NCBI RefSeq assembly: GCF_014873875.1
Contig: NZ_JADBEM010000001.1
Coordinates: 3,348,001-3,412,000 of the forward strand
Source of the DNA: Actinopolymorpha pittospori
GTDB lineage: Bacteria; Actinomycetota; Actinomycetes; Propionibacteriales; Actinopolymorphaceae
Direction: 5' to 3'
DNA: 64,000 nucleotides
A program made the translations under genes and the position numbers. How positions within the stretch are numbered: the first letter of the stretch is position 1; every line of letters starts with the position of its first letter. The notes beneath the pieces are model-generated. The model did not search any database. It had not been told where the DNA came from and saw only the letters and a program-made list of their open reading frames with translations. Positions 1 through 7,799 of this stretch are shown here, one piece after another.

Positions 1-1167
1 GACCGGACCACGACCTGCATCTGCTCGCTGCGCACCGACGGACGCGATCCGCGGGCCGTCGTGAGCTCGACGACGTTGGCGATCAACTGGTTCGACTGGC
101 AGCGCCGGCTCCGCAACCCGCCCAGCAGCGCGGTCATCGGCAGCGACCGCTCGACCTCCCGGGTACTGCTGACCGTGCTGACGGCGAAGGGTCAGACCGA
201 GTTGGTGGACGCCTCGGCCGACCTGATGCATCGCACCAGGATCAGCCTGCCGAAGGGGCTGCGCCCGATCCAGGCCCGCTGGGTCCCGGGCCGCAAGGAG
301 ATCGTCTTCGTCGCCGAGGTCCCGGTGCCGAAGGCCCAGGGCACGCCGCACCCCGCGACGCCGCCGGGACAGCGCCGCCGCGAGCACGTCACGCTGAACG
401 ACACGAACGGGCTCGCCGCCGCCCTCCGCGACAACGGCCCGACGCCCGTGAGCAGATCCGTCGCGCGGCGCCAGGTCTTCCTGCGGAAGGCCGATGGCAC
501 CGTGCGCCAGCTCACCGATCCGTGGATCGAGGACTGGCGGGACGGCGTCCGGCTCGGTGACGCGCGCGGCAACACCGATCCGGTGGTCACCCCGGACGGC
601 CGCGCGGTGATCGTCACCAACACCTCGACGCTGACCGGCGAGTCCTTCCTGCTGCGGATCGACCTGGCCACCGGCGCGGTGCTGAACCTGACCAACGGCA
701 CCTCCGGCGCGGTGGCGGTGAACGACTCGGGGGCCGCGGTCTCGCCCGACGGTGGCCGGGTCGCGTTCTCCTCGGCGCAGGACGGTCGGCGCGACCTCTA
801 CCTGATGGACTCGACCACTGGGTACAAGGTCCGCGCCCTCACGGCCGACGGCACGCCGGGCGCCTCACCGGTGTGGCTGCCGGACCGGTCCGGGCTCGTC
901 TACGTGGGCCGGCGCGACGGTCGCGACGTCCTCCTCGGATTCGACTTCGGCGCCTCGCGCGGCCAGGCGAGGTCCCACCCGTTGAGTTTCCGCGCGCAGT
1001 CCCCGGCGGCGAACCCGGTCGTCCAGCCGGGCGGCGGCAGTGTCCTGTTCGTCGGCCGCGCGCCGACGACCCGGAGCGTGTACGTCGCCGGTCCCGGCGG
1101 TGCAGCGCAGCCGTGGCTGTTGCAGCCCGATCCGCAGAACAACGTCCTCTTCCTCGATTGGCGGTGA
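1..1167 (+). CDS. PD40/TolB-like beta-propeller protein (5'-partial)
   Basis: The reading frame is open from base 1, so the true start lies upstream of the window. A GTG at 61 is an internal in-frame codon and need not be the start. The protein shows repeated blade sequences typical of PD40/WD40-like propellers, such as 'DLYLMD', 'SPDGGRVAFSS', 'TPDGRAVIVT' and 'SPVWLPDRSGLVYVG'. They are spaced as in the C-terminal domain of TolB and related periplasmic or surface proteins. No catalytic domain is visible in the part present. The gene ends 3 bases before the following glycosyltransferase start, so it belongs to the glycan operon. A role in sensing, scaffolding or binding polymer outside the cell is inference. 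Confidence 0.75.
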   Translation, partial: DRTTTCICSLRTDGRDPRAVVSSTTLAINWFDWQRRLRNPPSSAVIGSDRSTSRVLLTVLTAKGQTELVDASADLMHRTRISLPKGLRPIQARWVPGRKEIVFVAEVPVPKAQGTPHPATPPGQRRREHVTLNDTNGLAAALRDNGPTPVSRSVARRQVFLRKADGTVRQLTDPWIEDWRDGVRLGDARGNTDPVVTPDGRAVIVTNTSTLTGESFLLRIDLATGAVLNLTNGTSGAVAVNDSGAAVSPDGGRVAFSSAQDGRRDLYLMDSTTGYKVRALTADGTPGASPVWLPDRSGLVYVGRRDGRDVLLGFDFGASRGQARSHPLSFRAQSPAANPVVQPGGGSVLFVGRAPTTRSVYVAGPGGAAQPWLLQPDPQNNVLFLDWR

Positions 1168-1170
1168 GCC

Positions 1171-2139
1171 GTGCACGATCAGGCATCCAGCGTCCAGGCG
1201 GACCTGACGACAGTGGTCGTCAACTGGAACACCCGCGACCTGCTCGACGACTGCCTGCGCAGCGTGGACGACGCGACACCACCGGGACTTCGCAACCACG
1301 TCATCGTGGTCGACAACGCCTCCCGGGACGGCTCGGTCGAGTACCTGCGCGGCCACTGGCCGCAGGCCACCGTGATCGCCAACGACGAGAACGTCGGATT
1401 CTGCCGGGCGAACAACCAGGCGCTCCGGGCCAGCGCGTCCCCGAACGTCCTGCTGATCAACACCGACGCCCGGCTCGCACCCGGTGGGATCGCGGGCATG
1501 CTCGACTACCTGCGGCGCGACCCGCGCTGCGCCGTGGTCGGCCCACGCCTCGTCTACGGGGACGGCTCCTTCCAGCGGTGGACCGCGGGCCAGCCGTTCA
1601 GCCTGCGCACGCTGGCCAACTACCTGCTCGGCCTGGAGCGCCTGCTGCCCGGCTGGCCCGGCGCCGCCGGCATCTACCTGGGGCAGGACACCGACGAGTC
1701 GTTCCAGCCCGGGTGGGTGTCCAGCGCGGTGATGATGCTGCGGCGTTCGGCGATCGAGCAGATCGGTCTGCTGGACGAGCGGATCTTCGTCTACATGGAC
1801 GACGTCGACCTGTGCCAGCGTGCCCGGGACGACGGCTGGAACGTCTGGTACGCGGCCGATGTCACCGCCACCCACTTCATGGGCGCGTCGTCCCGGCGGG
1901 TCACCGGGCGGGCCTCGCCGGAGGCGCTGCGGGCGTTGAACCGGTGGTTCGTGCGAAGGCACGGGCACCCGGCCGGCCTCGCGCTGCGCGGTCTCGAGGT
2001 CCTCGGTTTCGGCGCGCGCGCCGTCGCGTACGCGGGCCTGTCGGTGCTCCGACGTCCGCCGGAGCGGTCGTCGGCCCGGTCACAGATGCGCGCCCACGCA
2101 ACCCATCTCCGTCTCGCTCTGGAGCCGATCCATGTCTAG
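1171..2139 (+). CDS. GT2-family glycosyltransferase (rhamnosyltransferase-like)
   Basis: This is a GT-A fold family 2 glycosyltransferase of 322 residues. The N-terminus shows 'TVVVNWNTRDLL', then 'VVDNASRDGS', 'NVGFCRANNQ' and the metal/nucleotide-binding 'LLINTDARLAPG'. A later 'YMDDVDLCQRARDDGW' block is the acceptor-side region usual in rhamnosyl- and other deoxysugar transferases. No membrane segment is obvious, so it probably acts at the cytoplasmic face. The GTG start at 1171 lies 3 bases after the previous stop, and the 3' end overlaps the next gene by 8 bases, so translational coupling is likely. It should add a sugar to the product of the surrounding cluster. The donor sugar cannot be told from sequence. 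Confidence 0.88.
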   Translation: MHDQASSVQADLTTVVVNWNTRDLLDDCLRSVDDATPPGLRNHVIVVDNASRDGSVEYLRGHWPQATVIANDENVGFCRANNQALRASASPNVLLINTDARLAPGGIAGMLDYLRRDPRCAVVGPRLVYGDGSFQRWTAGQPFSLRTLANYLLGLERLLPGWPGAAGIYLGQDTDESFQPGWVSSAVMMLRRSAIEQIGLLDERIFVYMDDVDLCQRARDDGWNVWYAADVTATHFMGASSRRVTGRASPEALRALNRWFVRRHGHPAGLALRGLEVLGFGARAVAYAGLSVLRRPPERSSARSQMRAHATHLRLALEPIHV

Positions 2140-3016
2140 AACCGAGCACGCCCACAACGGTCACAGCCACAGCCACGGCCACGGCGACGGCCTGCTGATC
2201 GAGGACCGGCACGACCACGAGGCGCAGACCTACGACCTGATGGCCCGGGAACTGCTGGCGACCTGGACCGACGAGGACTACCGGGTCGACCCGGCGCGGA
2301 TCCCGTTCGTCAACCGCGAGCACGTGGACTACCTCACCGCCGCCGTCGACCAGCTCCGGCCGCTGGCCGGCAAACGGATCCTCGAGGTCGGCGCCGGGGG
2401 AGGTTCGCTGGCCGTCTGGCTGGCGCAGCAGGGCGCCAACGTGGTCGGCATCGACGTGTCGGCGGGCATTCTCGAGGTGGCCAGGAAGCGGGCCGCGGTG
2501 AACGGGGTGAGCGACTCGACCACCTTCGTGCACTGCCCGATCGAGCGCTTCGACCCCAGGGCGGCCGGGCTGGACCACGAGCACTACGACGCGATCATCG
2601 GCAACAACGTGGTGCACCACTTCGACCGCCAGGCGGCGATGGCCAGCCTGTGTCGCCTGCTGGCACCCGGCGCCGTCGCCGTCTTCTGCGAACCGGTGCT
2701 GTTCGCACCCGAATGGGTCCGCACCGTTCGCAACTCGCGCCTGGTGACGCGGCGGTTCCCGCCGCACACCCACACACCGGACGAGCGGTCCCTGGGGGAG
2801 GAGGACTTCGCGATCATGCGCCGCTGGTTCCGCCACGTGCACTGGCAGCCGTTCCAGCTACTGGCCAGGTTGCAGAACTTCGTGGAGCTGTCCGACCGCA
2901 CCTGGAACGCCCTGGAATCCATGGACCGCACGATCCTGCGCACCGTTCCGTTCAGCCGCCGGGCCTGCCGGATGGTCGTCGTGACCCTGGCCCTTCCGCG
3001 AGAGGAAATCGTATGA
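2132..3016 (+). CDS. Class I SAM-dependent methyltransferase with His-rich N-terminus
   Basis: The protein has 294 residues and a Rossmann methyltransferase core. Motif I is 'ILEVGAGGGSLAVWLA' near residues 88-103, followed by the acidic loop 'VVGIDVSAGIL' and post-motifs 'YDAIIGNNVVHHF' and 'LLAPGAVAVFCEPV'. The first 30 residues are dominated by His, Ser and Gly ('HNGHSHSHGHGDG'), a low-complexity stretch that could bind a metal ion and is not part of the usual fold. The gene overlaps the GT2 gene by 8 bases and shares an ATGA with the reductase gene, so it lies within the operon. Likely work is O- or C-methylation of a sugar or acyl group in the pathway. The acceptor is unknown. Confidence 0.85.
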   Translation: MSRTEHAHNGHSHSHGHGDGLLIEDRHDHEAQTYDLMARELLATWTDEDYRVDPARIPFVNREHVDYLTAAVDQLRPLAGKRILEVGAGGGSLAVWLAQQGANVVGIDVSAGILEVARKRAAVNGVSDSTTFVHCPIERFDPRAAGLDHEHYDAIIGNNVVHHFDRQAAMASLCRLLAPGAVAVFCEPVLFAPEWVRTVRNSRLVTRRFPPHTHTPDERSLGEEDFAIMRRWFRHVHWQPFQLLARLQNFVELSDRTWNALESMDRTILRTVPFSRRACRMVVVTLALPREEIV

Positions 3017-3951
3017 AGATGCTGGCCACCGGGAGCGCGGGCATGCTCGGCAGTGCCCTCGTCCCCGCTCTCGTCCGTGCGGGCCACGACGTCGTGGCGA
3101 CCGACATCGACCTGACCGACACGCACCCGTGGGGCAGCGCCGGGCCCCGGCTGCTCTGGCTGGATGTCCGGGACCGGCTGGCGGTGCGCAACGCCGTCCG
3201 CGAGCACCGTCCGGACCTGCTGCTGCACCTGGCGGCGGAGACGTCCCTGGAGCTGAGCGACGCGGACCCCGACCACGCCTTCATGACCAACACGGTGGCC
3301 ACGAAGTACGTCGCGCTGGAGGCCCGCAGGGCCGGCATCCCGATGACGTACATCAGCACCGCCGGCGTGTTCGACGGAGAGAAGCCCACCCCGTACACCG
3401 AGTTCGACCAGCCGAACCCGCTGAACACCTACGGCAAAAGCAAGTACGAGGGTGAGCTCGTCGTACGCGAGCTGCTCGACCAGTACTACGTGATCCGGGC
3501 CGGCTGGATGGTCGGGGGAGGCCCGCGCAAGGACCACAAGTTCGTGGCGCGGATCATCAACCAGATCCGGGACGGCGCCACCCACGTCTACGCGGTGACC
3601 GACAAGTTCGGCACCCCCACCTACGCGCCGGACTTCGCCGAGTGCTTCCTCGGCCTGGTCAGGTCCGAGCTGTTCGGCCTGTACCACATGGCCTGCGGCG
3701 GTGAGGGCAGCCGCTACGACGTGGTCGAGCAGATCCTGAAGGTCCTCGGCCGCGACGACGTGGAACTGGTCCCGGTCACCTCCGAGCACTTCGCCGCGGA
3801 GTTCCCGTCGGTGCGCCCACGCTCGGAGATCATGCGCAACCTGGTCCTGGACCTGCAGGGCATGAACACGATGCGCCCGTGGCAGGAGGCGCTCGAGGAG
3901 TACCTCACCGTCAACTTCACCGACCTCGTGCGGGCCGTACGGATCGCCTGA
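3013..3951 (+). CDS. RmlD-like NAD(P)-dependent sugar epimerase/reductase (extended SDR)
   Basis: This is a 312-residue extended short-chain dehydrogenase. It shows the glycine-rich nucleotide motif 'ATGSAGMLGSALV' at residues 5-17, the 'HLAAET' strand, a catalytic Ser/Thr in 'YISTAGVF' near 115, and the Tyr140/Lys144 pair in 'TYGKSK'. Overall it resembles RmlD (dTDP-4-dehydrorhamnose reductase), including the 'RAGWMVGGG' and 'TYAPDFAE' segments. The start is the ATG at 3013, overlapping the methyltransferase stop as ATGA. It probably makes the activated deoxysugar used by the neighbouring glycosyltransferases. Whether it is a 4-reductase or an epimerase cannot be settled, because no rmlA, rmlB or rmlC is present in the window. 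Confidence 0.85.
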   Translation: MKMLATGSAGMLGSALVPALVRAGHDVVATDIDLTDTHPWGSAGPRLLWLDVRDRLAVRNAVREHRPDLLLHLAAETSLELSDADPDHAFMTNTVATKYVALEARRAGIPMTYISTAGVFDGEKPTPYTEFDQPNPLNTYGKSKYEGELVVRELLDQYYVIRAGWMVGGGPRKDHKFVARIINQIRDGATHVYAVTDKFGTPTYAPDFAECFLGLVRSELFGLYHMACGGEGSRYDVVEQILKVLGRDDVELVPVTSEHFAAEFPSVRPRSEIMRNLVLDLQGMNTMRPWQEALEEYLTVNFTDLVRAVRIA

Positions 3952-3993
3952 TCGACCCGTCCCTACTCGCGGTCCGAGCTTCCTGGAGTCCAC

Positions 3994-5103
3994 ATGAGCA
4001 CCCTCGCCGTCCCCGACCCGGCCGACCAGCGTCGGCCCGGCGCCGACACCCGTTCGGTGGCCGTCGTCATCCCGATCCCGAGCGACCCTCCGTGGGAGCT
4101 GTTCGACGAGATCCCGCCCGAGATCCCGATCATCGTCAGCGACGACAGCGACGGCCGGCTGACCCCGCCGGCGCGGCCGAACGTCTTCTTCTACGACTAC
4201 GCCGCCCAGCGCGCCTACGCGGGCGAGCACTACGAGGCGATGCCGCACAAGAGCGCGGCGAGCCGCAACATCGGGCACTACATCGCCTACCAGGAGGGCT
4301 TCGACGTCATCGTCGCCCTCGACTTCGACTGCCGGACGCGTCCGGGTTGGCTGGCCTCGCACCTGGCCGCGCTGAGCAAGGTGGTCGAGGCTCCGGCGCT
4401 CGCCCCGACGGTGCCGGGCGGCTGGGTCAACTCGGTCAACCAGACCTTCGCCGACGGGCAGCCGGTCTATGCACGGGGCTACCCGTACGAACTGCGCACC
4501 CCCGAGCTGGCCGCGGTGCGGGAGACCAGCGCCACCGGTGAGGTCAAGCTCAACATGGGCGTCTGGGACGGCGTGCTGGACCTGAACGGGATCGACAAGT
4601 TCTACGGCGGCGAGCCCGGCGATCCCGGCGTCGCCGAGGGGGCCAACCGGATCGCGCTGGGCAACGTCCCGGTCTGCGGCATGAACAACGCGTTCGCCGC
4701 CGAACTCACCCCCGCCTACTACTTCCTACCGGACGTCTCGGTGAACGGCTGGCAGCTGAGCCGGCACGACGACATCTGGGGCGGCTACGTCACCAAGAAG
4801 CTGATGGACCTCCGCGGTGACCTGTTCGCGTTCGGGGTGCCCGTGGTCGAGCACACCAAGCAGACCCGGCTGGAACGCGTGGTCGTCCTGGAGCAGTGGA
4901 TGCATCTGATGTCCGTGCCGTTCTACGACCTGGTGGACGAGGCGGTCGCCGAGGTCCGGCCCGGGCCCTACGCGCAGATGTACGCGCACTTCGTCGAGGA
5001 GTTCCGCGGTCGCGTCGGCAGCAGCCGCGCCCCCGTCCACTACCGGGCCGTCTTCGCCGAATTCGGTGACTGGATGGCGCGCTGGGCAAGGGCGTTCGCG
5101 TGA
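3994..5103 (+). CDS. GT75 reversibly glycosylated polypeptide / UDP-arabinopyranose mutase-like protein
   Basis: This 369-residue protein matches the layout of the reversibly glycosylated polypeptide family (GT75). An N-terminal 'AVVIPIP' is followed by 'IIVSDDSDG', an acidic 'VALDFDCRTRPGW' in place of the DxD, and 'NMGVWDGVLDLNGID'. The diagnostic distal block comes last: 'VCGMNNAFAAEL', then 'RHDDIWGGYVTKKLMD', then 'GVPVVEHTKQ'. In plants this family interconverts UDP-arabinopyranose and UDP-arabinofuranose and self-glycosylates on an arginine. The bacterial members are poorly studied. The gene sits 42 bases after the reductase and overlaps the next gene by GTGA. It may supply a furanose nucleotide sugar to the cluster. 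That substrate is inference. Confidence 0.75.
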   Translation: MSTLAVPDPADQRRPGADTRSVAVVIPIPSDPPWELFDEIPPEIPIIVSDDSDGRLTPPARPNVFFYDYAAQRAYAGEHYEAMPHKSAASRNIGHYIAYQEGFDVIVALDFDCRTRPGWLASHLAALSKVVEAPALAPTVPGGWVNSVNQTFADGQPVYARGYPYELRTPELAAVRETSATGEVKLNMGVWDGVLDLNGIDKFYGGEPGDPGVAEGANRIALGNVPVCGMNNAFAAELTPAYYFLPDVSVNGWQLSRHDDIWGGYVTKKLMDLRGDLFAFGVPVVEHTKQTRLERVVVLEQWMHLMSVPFYDLVDEAVAEVRPGPYAQMYAHFVEEFRGRVGSSRAPVHYRAVFAEFGDWMARWARAFA

Positions 5104-6278
5104 ACGCGGTCACGGGGCCGCCGGTACTCGGCGTGGTCGGTGCGGGCACGCTCGGGATCAGCCTGGTCCAGGCCGGGCTGGCCGCGGGGTCACCGGTCAC
5201 GGTGCTGGTCCGCGGCGGCGAGGACCGCGCCGCGAGCAGGAGCGGGGCGATCGCCCGCGCGCTGCGGCGGGACGTGGATCGGGGCGGGTTGCCCTCCGAG
5301 CAGGCGCGACGCTGGCTGGAACGCGTGCGGGTGACCACCGACCCGGCCGACCTCGCCGGTGCCGACGTCGTGCTGGAGAGCGTTCCCGAGGACGTCGCCG
5401 CCAAGCGCGCGGTGATCGCCGCGGTCGAGTCGGTGGTGGACGAGGACTGCCTCATCGCCAGCACCACCTCGAGCATCCCGGCGGCCACCCTGGCCGTCGG
5501 TGCCCGTCGCCCGGAGCGGATCGTGGTGACCCACTACTGCTGGCCGGCACACCGGATGCCGCTGGTCGAGGTCGCCCTGCACGCCCGCTGCGGCGCACCG
5601 GCGCGGCAGCGGCTGGACTGGCTGCTGGCCAGTCAGGGCAAGCACGTCCTCCGGACGGCCGACCGGCCGGGGTTCCTGACCACCAGGGCTCTGTTCGCCT
5701 TCTGGGACGGAGCGGTCCGGCTGCTCGGCGAGGGGTACGACGTCGCCGCGGTGGACGCGGCGCTGGAGGGATACGGCTGGCCGCTCGGCCCGTTCCGGGT
5801 GATGGACGCCGCCGGTCTGCGCAGCGTGGCGCGGATCCACGACTGGCTGGCACCCTCGCTGGGCCATCGGTTCACGGCGCTCGCGCTCCTGTCCGGGATG
5901 CTCGGCGCGGGTCTGGACACCTTCTACGACCGTGACCCTGACGGCGGGCGACGGCCGCGCCCGGAGGTCGGCGACCACCTGCGCGCCCGGATGCCGGTCC
6001 GGCTGAGTGGCACCGGGCCGAGCCGGGCCGTCGACACAGTCGGCACCCAGCCGCTGGCACGGGTCATGGACGCACTCGCCGACGAGGTCGCGCTGGCCGT
6101 GGCCGAGGGCGTGCTGTCCTCGGCCGACGAGGCGGCCGCGGCCTACGACCTGGCCTTCGGCTTCACCGGTCCCAACGGTGGGCTGCGGGCATGGATGGCC
6201 GGTGCCGCGATCCCGGACCCCGGAAGCTCCTCGCCGGTGCCACCTTCGCCGGCCCTGGCTGGCGTCACACCGACCTGA
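5100..6278 (+). CDS. 3-hydroxyacyl-CoA dehydrogenase family protein
   Basis: The protein has 392 residues. An N-terminal NAD-binding Rossmann domain shows 'LGVVGAGTLGISLVQAG' near residues 10-26, 'ADVVLESVPED', 'ASTTSSIP' and the catalytic-His segment 'IVVTHYCWPAHRMPLVEV'. Two C-terminal helical 3HCDH domains follow ('DRPGFLTTRALFAFW', 'YGWPLGPFRVMD'). The start is GTG, overlapping the preceding stop by 4 bases. The family oxidises or reduces 3-hydroxyacyl thioesters. Here it is followed directly by a KAS III-like synthase and a MaoC hydratase, so it could supply the ketoreduction step of a short acyl-chain building module. A degradative beta-oxidation role is the alternative, but no thiolase or acyl-CoA dehydrogenase is nearby. 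Confidence 0.85.
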   Translation: MNAVTGPPVLGVVGAGTLGISLVQAGLAAGSPVTVLVRGGEDRAASRSGAIARALRRDVDRGGLPSEQARRWLERVRVTTDPADLAGADVVLESVPEDVAAKRAVIAAVESVVDEDCLIASTTSSIPAATLAVGARRPERIVVTHYCWPAHRMPLVEVALHARCGAPARQRLDWLLASQGKHVLRTADRPGFLTTRALFAFWDGAVRLLGEGYDVAAVDAALEGYGWPLGPFRVMDAAGLRSVARIHDWLAPSLGHRFTALALLSGMLGAGLDTFYDRDPDGGRRPRPEVGDHLRARMPVRLSGTGPSRAVDTVGTQPLARVMDALADEVALAVAEGVLSSADEAAAAYDLAFGFTGPNGGLRAWMAGAAIPDPGSSSPVPPSPALAGVTPT

Positions 6279-6295
6279 TGACGATCGGAGCAGCT

Positions 6296-7345
6296 ATGTC
6301 CTTCGTGATCCTGGGGACCGGAAGCGACCTGCCCCCGAAGATCGTGACCAACGAAGACATCGAGCGGGCGAGCACGGACTACGACCCGGTCCGTGCCGGG
6401 CAGAGCCTGCACGAGTGGGTGATGCGGCGGGCGGGCGTGGCCTCCCGGCATCGGCTGGAGGGCGGCGAGGGCACGTCCGACATGGCCGTACGAGCGGCCC
6501 GGCGCGCCCTGGACAACGCCGGGGTGACCGTCGAGGAGATCGACCTGGTCGTGCTCGGTACGTTCACCTCCGACAGCCGGCAGCCCTCGACGGTGAGCCT
6601 GGTGCAACAGGCCCTCGGCGGCAGCGCGAAGTGCCTCCAGTTGGAGACCGCGTGTACCGGGTTCGTCGACTCGCTGCTGGTCGCGACCTCGGTCATGTCC
6701 GCCGCCGGGTACCGGACCGCGCTGGTGATCACGGCCGAGGCGATGTCGGCCGTGGTCGACCCGGAGCGGTTCATGTACCAGTCGCTCTTCGGTGACGGGG
6801 CTGCTGCCGTGGTCCTGCGCGACCTGCCCGGCTCCGGCTACGGGATCGAGGCCCTGCGTACGCACACCGACGCGACGCACTGCGACTGGACGTGGGTACC
6901 GGGCGGCGGGACCAAGCACCCGATCACGGCGCAGGTGCTGGCCGAGCGCAGCCAGTACGTGACCCTGGACGCCAAGGCCATCTACCGCTTCGCCGTGGAC
7001 AAGATGGTGGAGGCCTCCCACGAGGTGCTCGGGATCGTGGGACTCACCATCGACGACGTCGACTGGCTGATCCCGCACCAGACCGGCGCGAACATCATCG
7101 CCGAGGTGGTCGAGGAGCTGAAGGTTCCGCCGGAACGGGTGATCACCTGCCTGGACCACACCGGCAACGTGTCCGGGGCCTCGGTCGCGATCGCGTTGGA
7201 CGAGGCCCGCGCCGGTGGTCTGCTGAACGACGGCGACCGGGTGCTGATCCCGGTCGTCGGCGGCGGGATGGCCTGGGGCGCGGTCAGCCTGGTCTGGCGC
7301 CGACCGGCCGCCGACGCGCTGGCGCAGGAGAGGGCGGCGAGCTGA
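6296..7345 (+). CDS. 3-oxoacyl-ACP synthase III (KAS III/FabH-like)
   Basis: This is a thiolase-fold condensing enzyme of 349 residues. The Cys-His-Asn triad is complete: Cys120 in 'LETACTGF', His261 in 'IPHQTGAN' and Asn291 in 'GNVSGAS'. The ATG at 6296 is preferred over the ATG at 6278 because a GGAG lies about 7 bases upstream and the N-terminus 'MSFVILGTGSDLPP' matches the family. The family decarboxylatively condenses an acyl-CoA starter with malonyl-ACP, or in some clusters transfers acyl groups or cyclises. Setting beside hydroxyacyl-CoA dehydrogenase and MaoC genes suggests a dedicated acyl-chain maker for the glycan cluster. No acyl carrier protein gene was seen in the cluster. Confidence 0.9.
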   Translation: MSFVILGTGSDLPPKIVTNEDIERASTDYDPVRAGQSLHEWVMRRAGVASRHRLEGGEGTSDMAVRAARRALDNAGVTVEEIDLVVLGTFTSDSRQPSTVSLVQQALGGSAKCLQLETACTGFVDSLLVATSVMSAAGYRTALVITAEAMSAVVDPERFMYQSLFGDGAAAVVLRDLPGSGYGIEALRTHTDATHCDWTWVPGGGTKHPITAQVLAERSQYVTLDAKAIYRFAVDKMVEASHEVLGIVGLTIDDVDWLIPHQTGANIIAEVVEELKVPPERVITCLDHTGNVSGASVAIALDEARAGGLLNDGDRVLIPVVGGGMAWGAVSLVWRRPAADALAQERAAS

Positions 7346-7346
7346 G

Positions 7347-7799
7347 ATGTACGACAGGTACTACGACGAGGTCGAGGTGGGCGACACCGCCATCTACGGC
7401 GGCGTGCAGGTCAGCGAGGAGTACATCAACCGCTTCGCCGAGCTCACCGGCGACCACCACCCGCTGCACGTCGACCCCGAGTTCGCCGCCCGGTCCCGCT
7501 ACGGGCAGCGGATCGCGCACGGCTTCCTGGTGCTGTCGCTGAGCGCGGGGATGTTCCCGATGGACCCGGCGGCGGTGGTGGCCTTCTACGGGATGGACGG
7601 GGTCCGCTTCGTCAAGCCCACCTTCATCGGCGACACCCTGCGGGTGCGCCTCACCGTCACCGACAAGACCGACAAGACCGTCGGCGGCGTGGTGCAGACG
7701 GCGCTGGAGATGGTCAACCAGCGGGACGAGGTGGTCGCGGTGGCCACCATGCGGATCCTGGTGGCACGCAGCCCGGCCCGGGCCGAGGTGGTGGCATGA
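7347..7799 (+). CDS. MaoC-family (R)-specific enoyl hydratase
   Basis: This is a 150-residue single hot-dog domain protein. The hydratase motif is present as 'TGDHHPLH' with Asp36 and His41 in the catalytic positions. The usual Asn between them is replaced by His38, as seen in some MaoC proteins. 'RIAHGFLVLSLSAG' is the conserved helix that follows. The start lies 1 base after the synthase stop, and the 3' end overlaps the sulfotransferase start as ATGA. It should hydrate or dehydrate a trans-2-enoyl or 3-hydroxyacyl thioester, completing a condensation-reduction-dehydration set with the two preceding genes. An enoyl reductase is not seen nearby. Confidence 0.88.
   Translation: MYDRYYDEVEVGDTAIYGGVQVSEEYINRFAELTGDHHPLHVDPEFAARSRYGQRIAHGFLVLSLSAGMFPMDPAAVVAFYGMDGVRFVKPTFIGDTLRVRLTVTDKTDKTVGGVVQTALEMVNQRDEVVAVATMRILVARSPARAEVVA

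Noticed and set aside
2584..4362. 592-codon minus-strand frame opposite the methyltransferase, SDR and GT75 genes
   Set aside because: Spans three supported genes in antisense and shows no domain.
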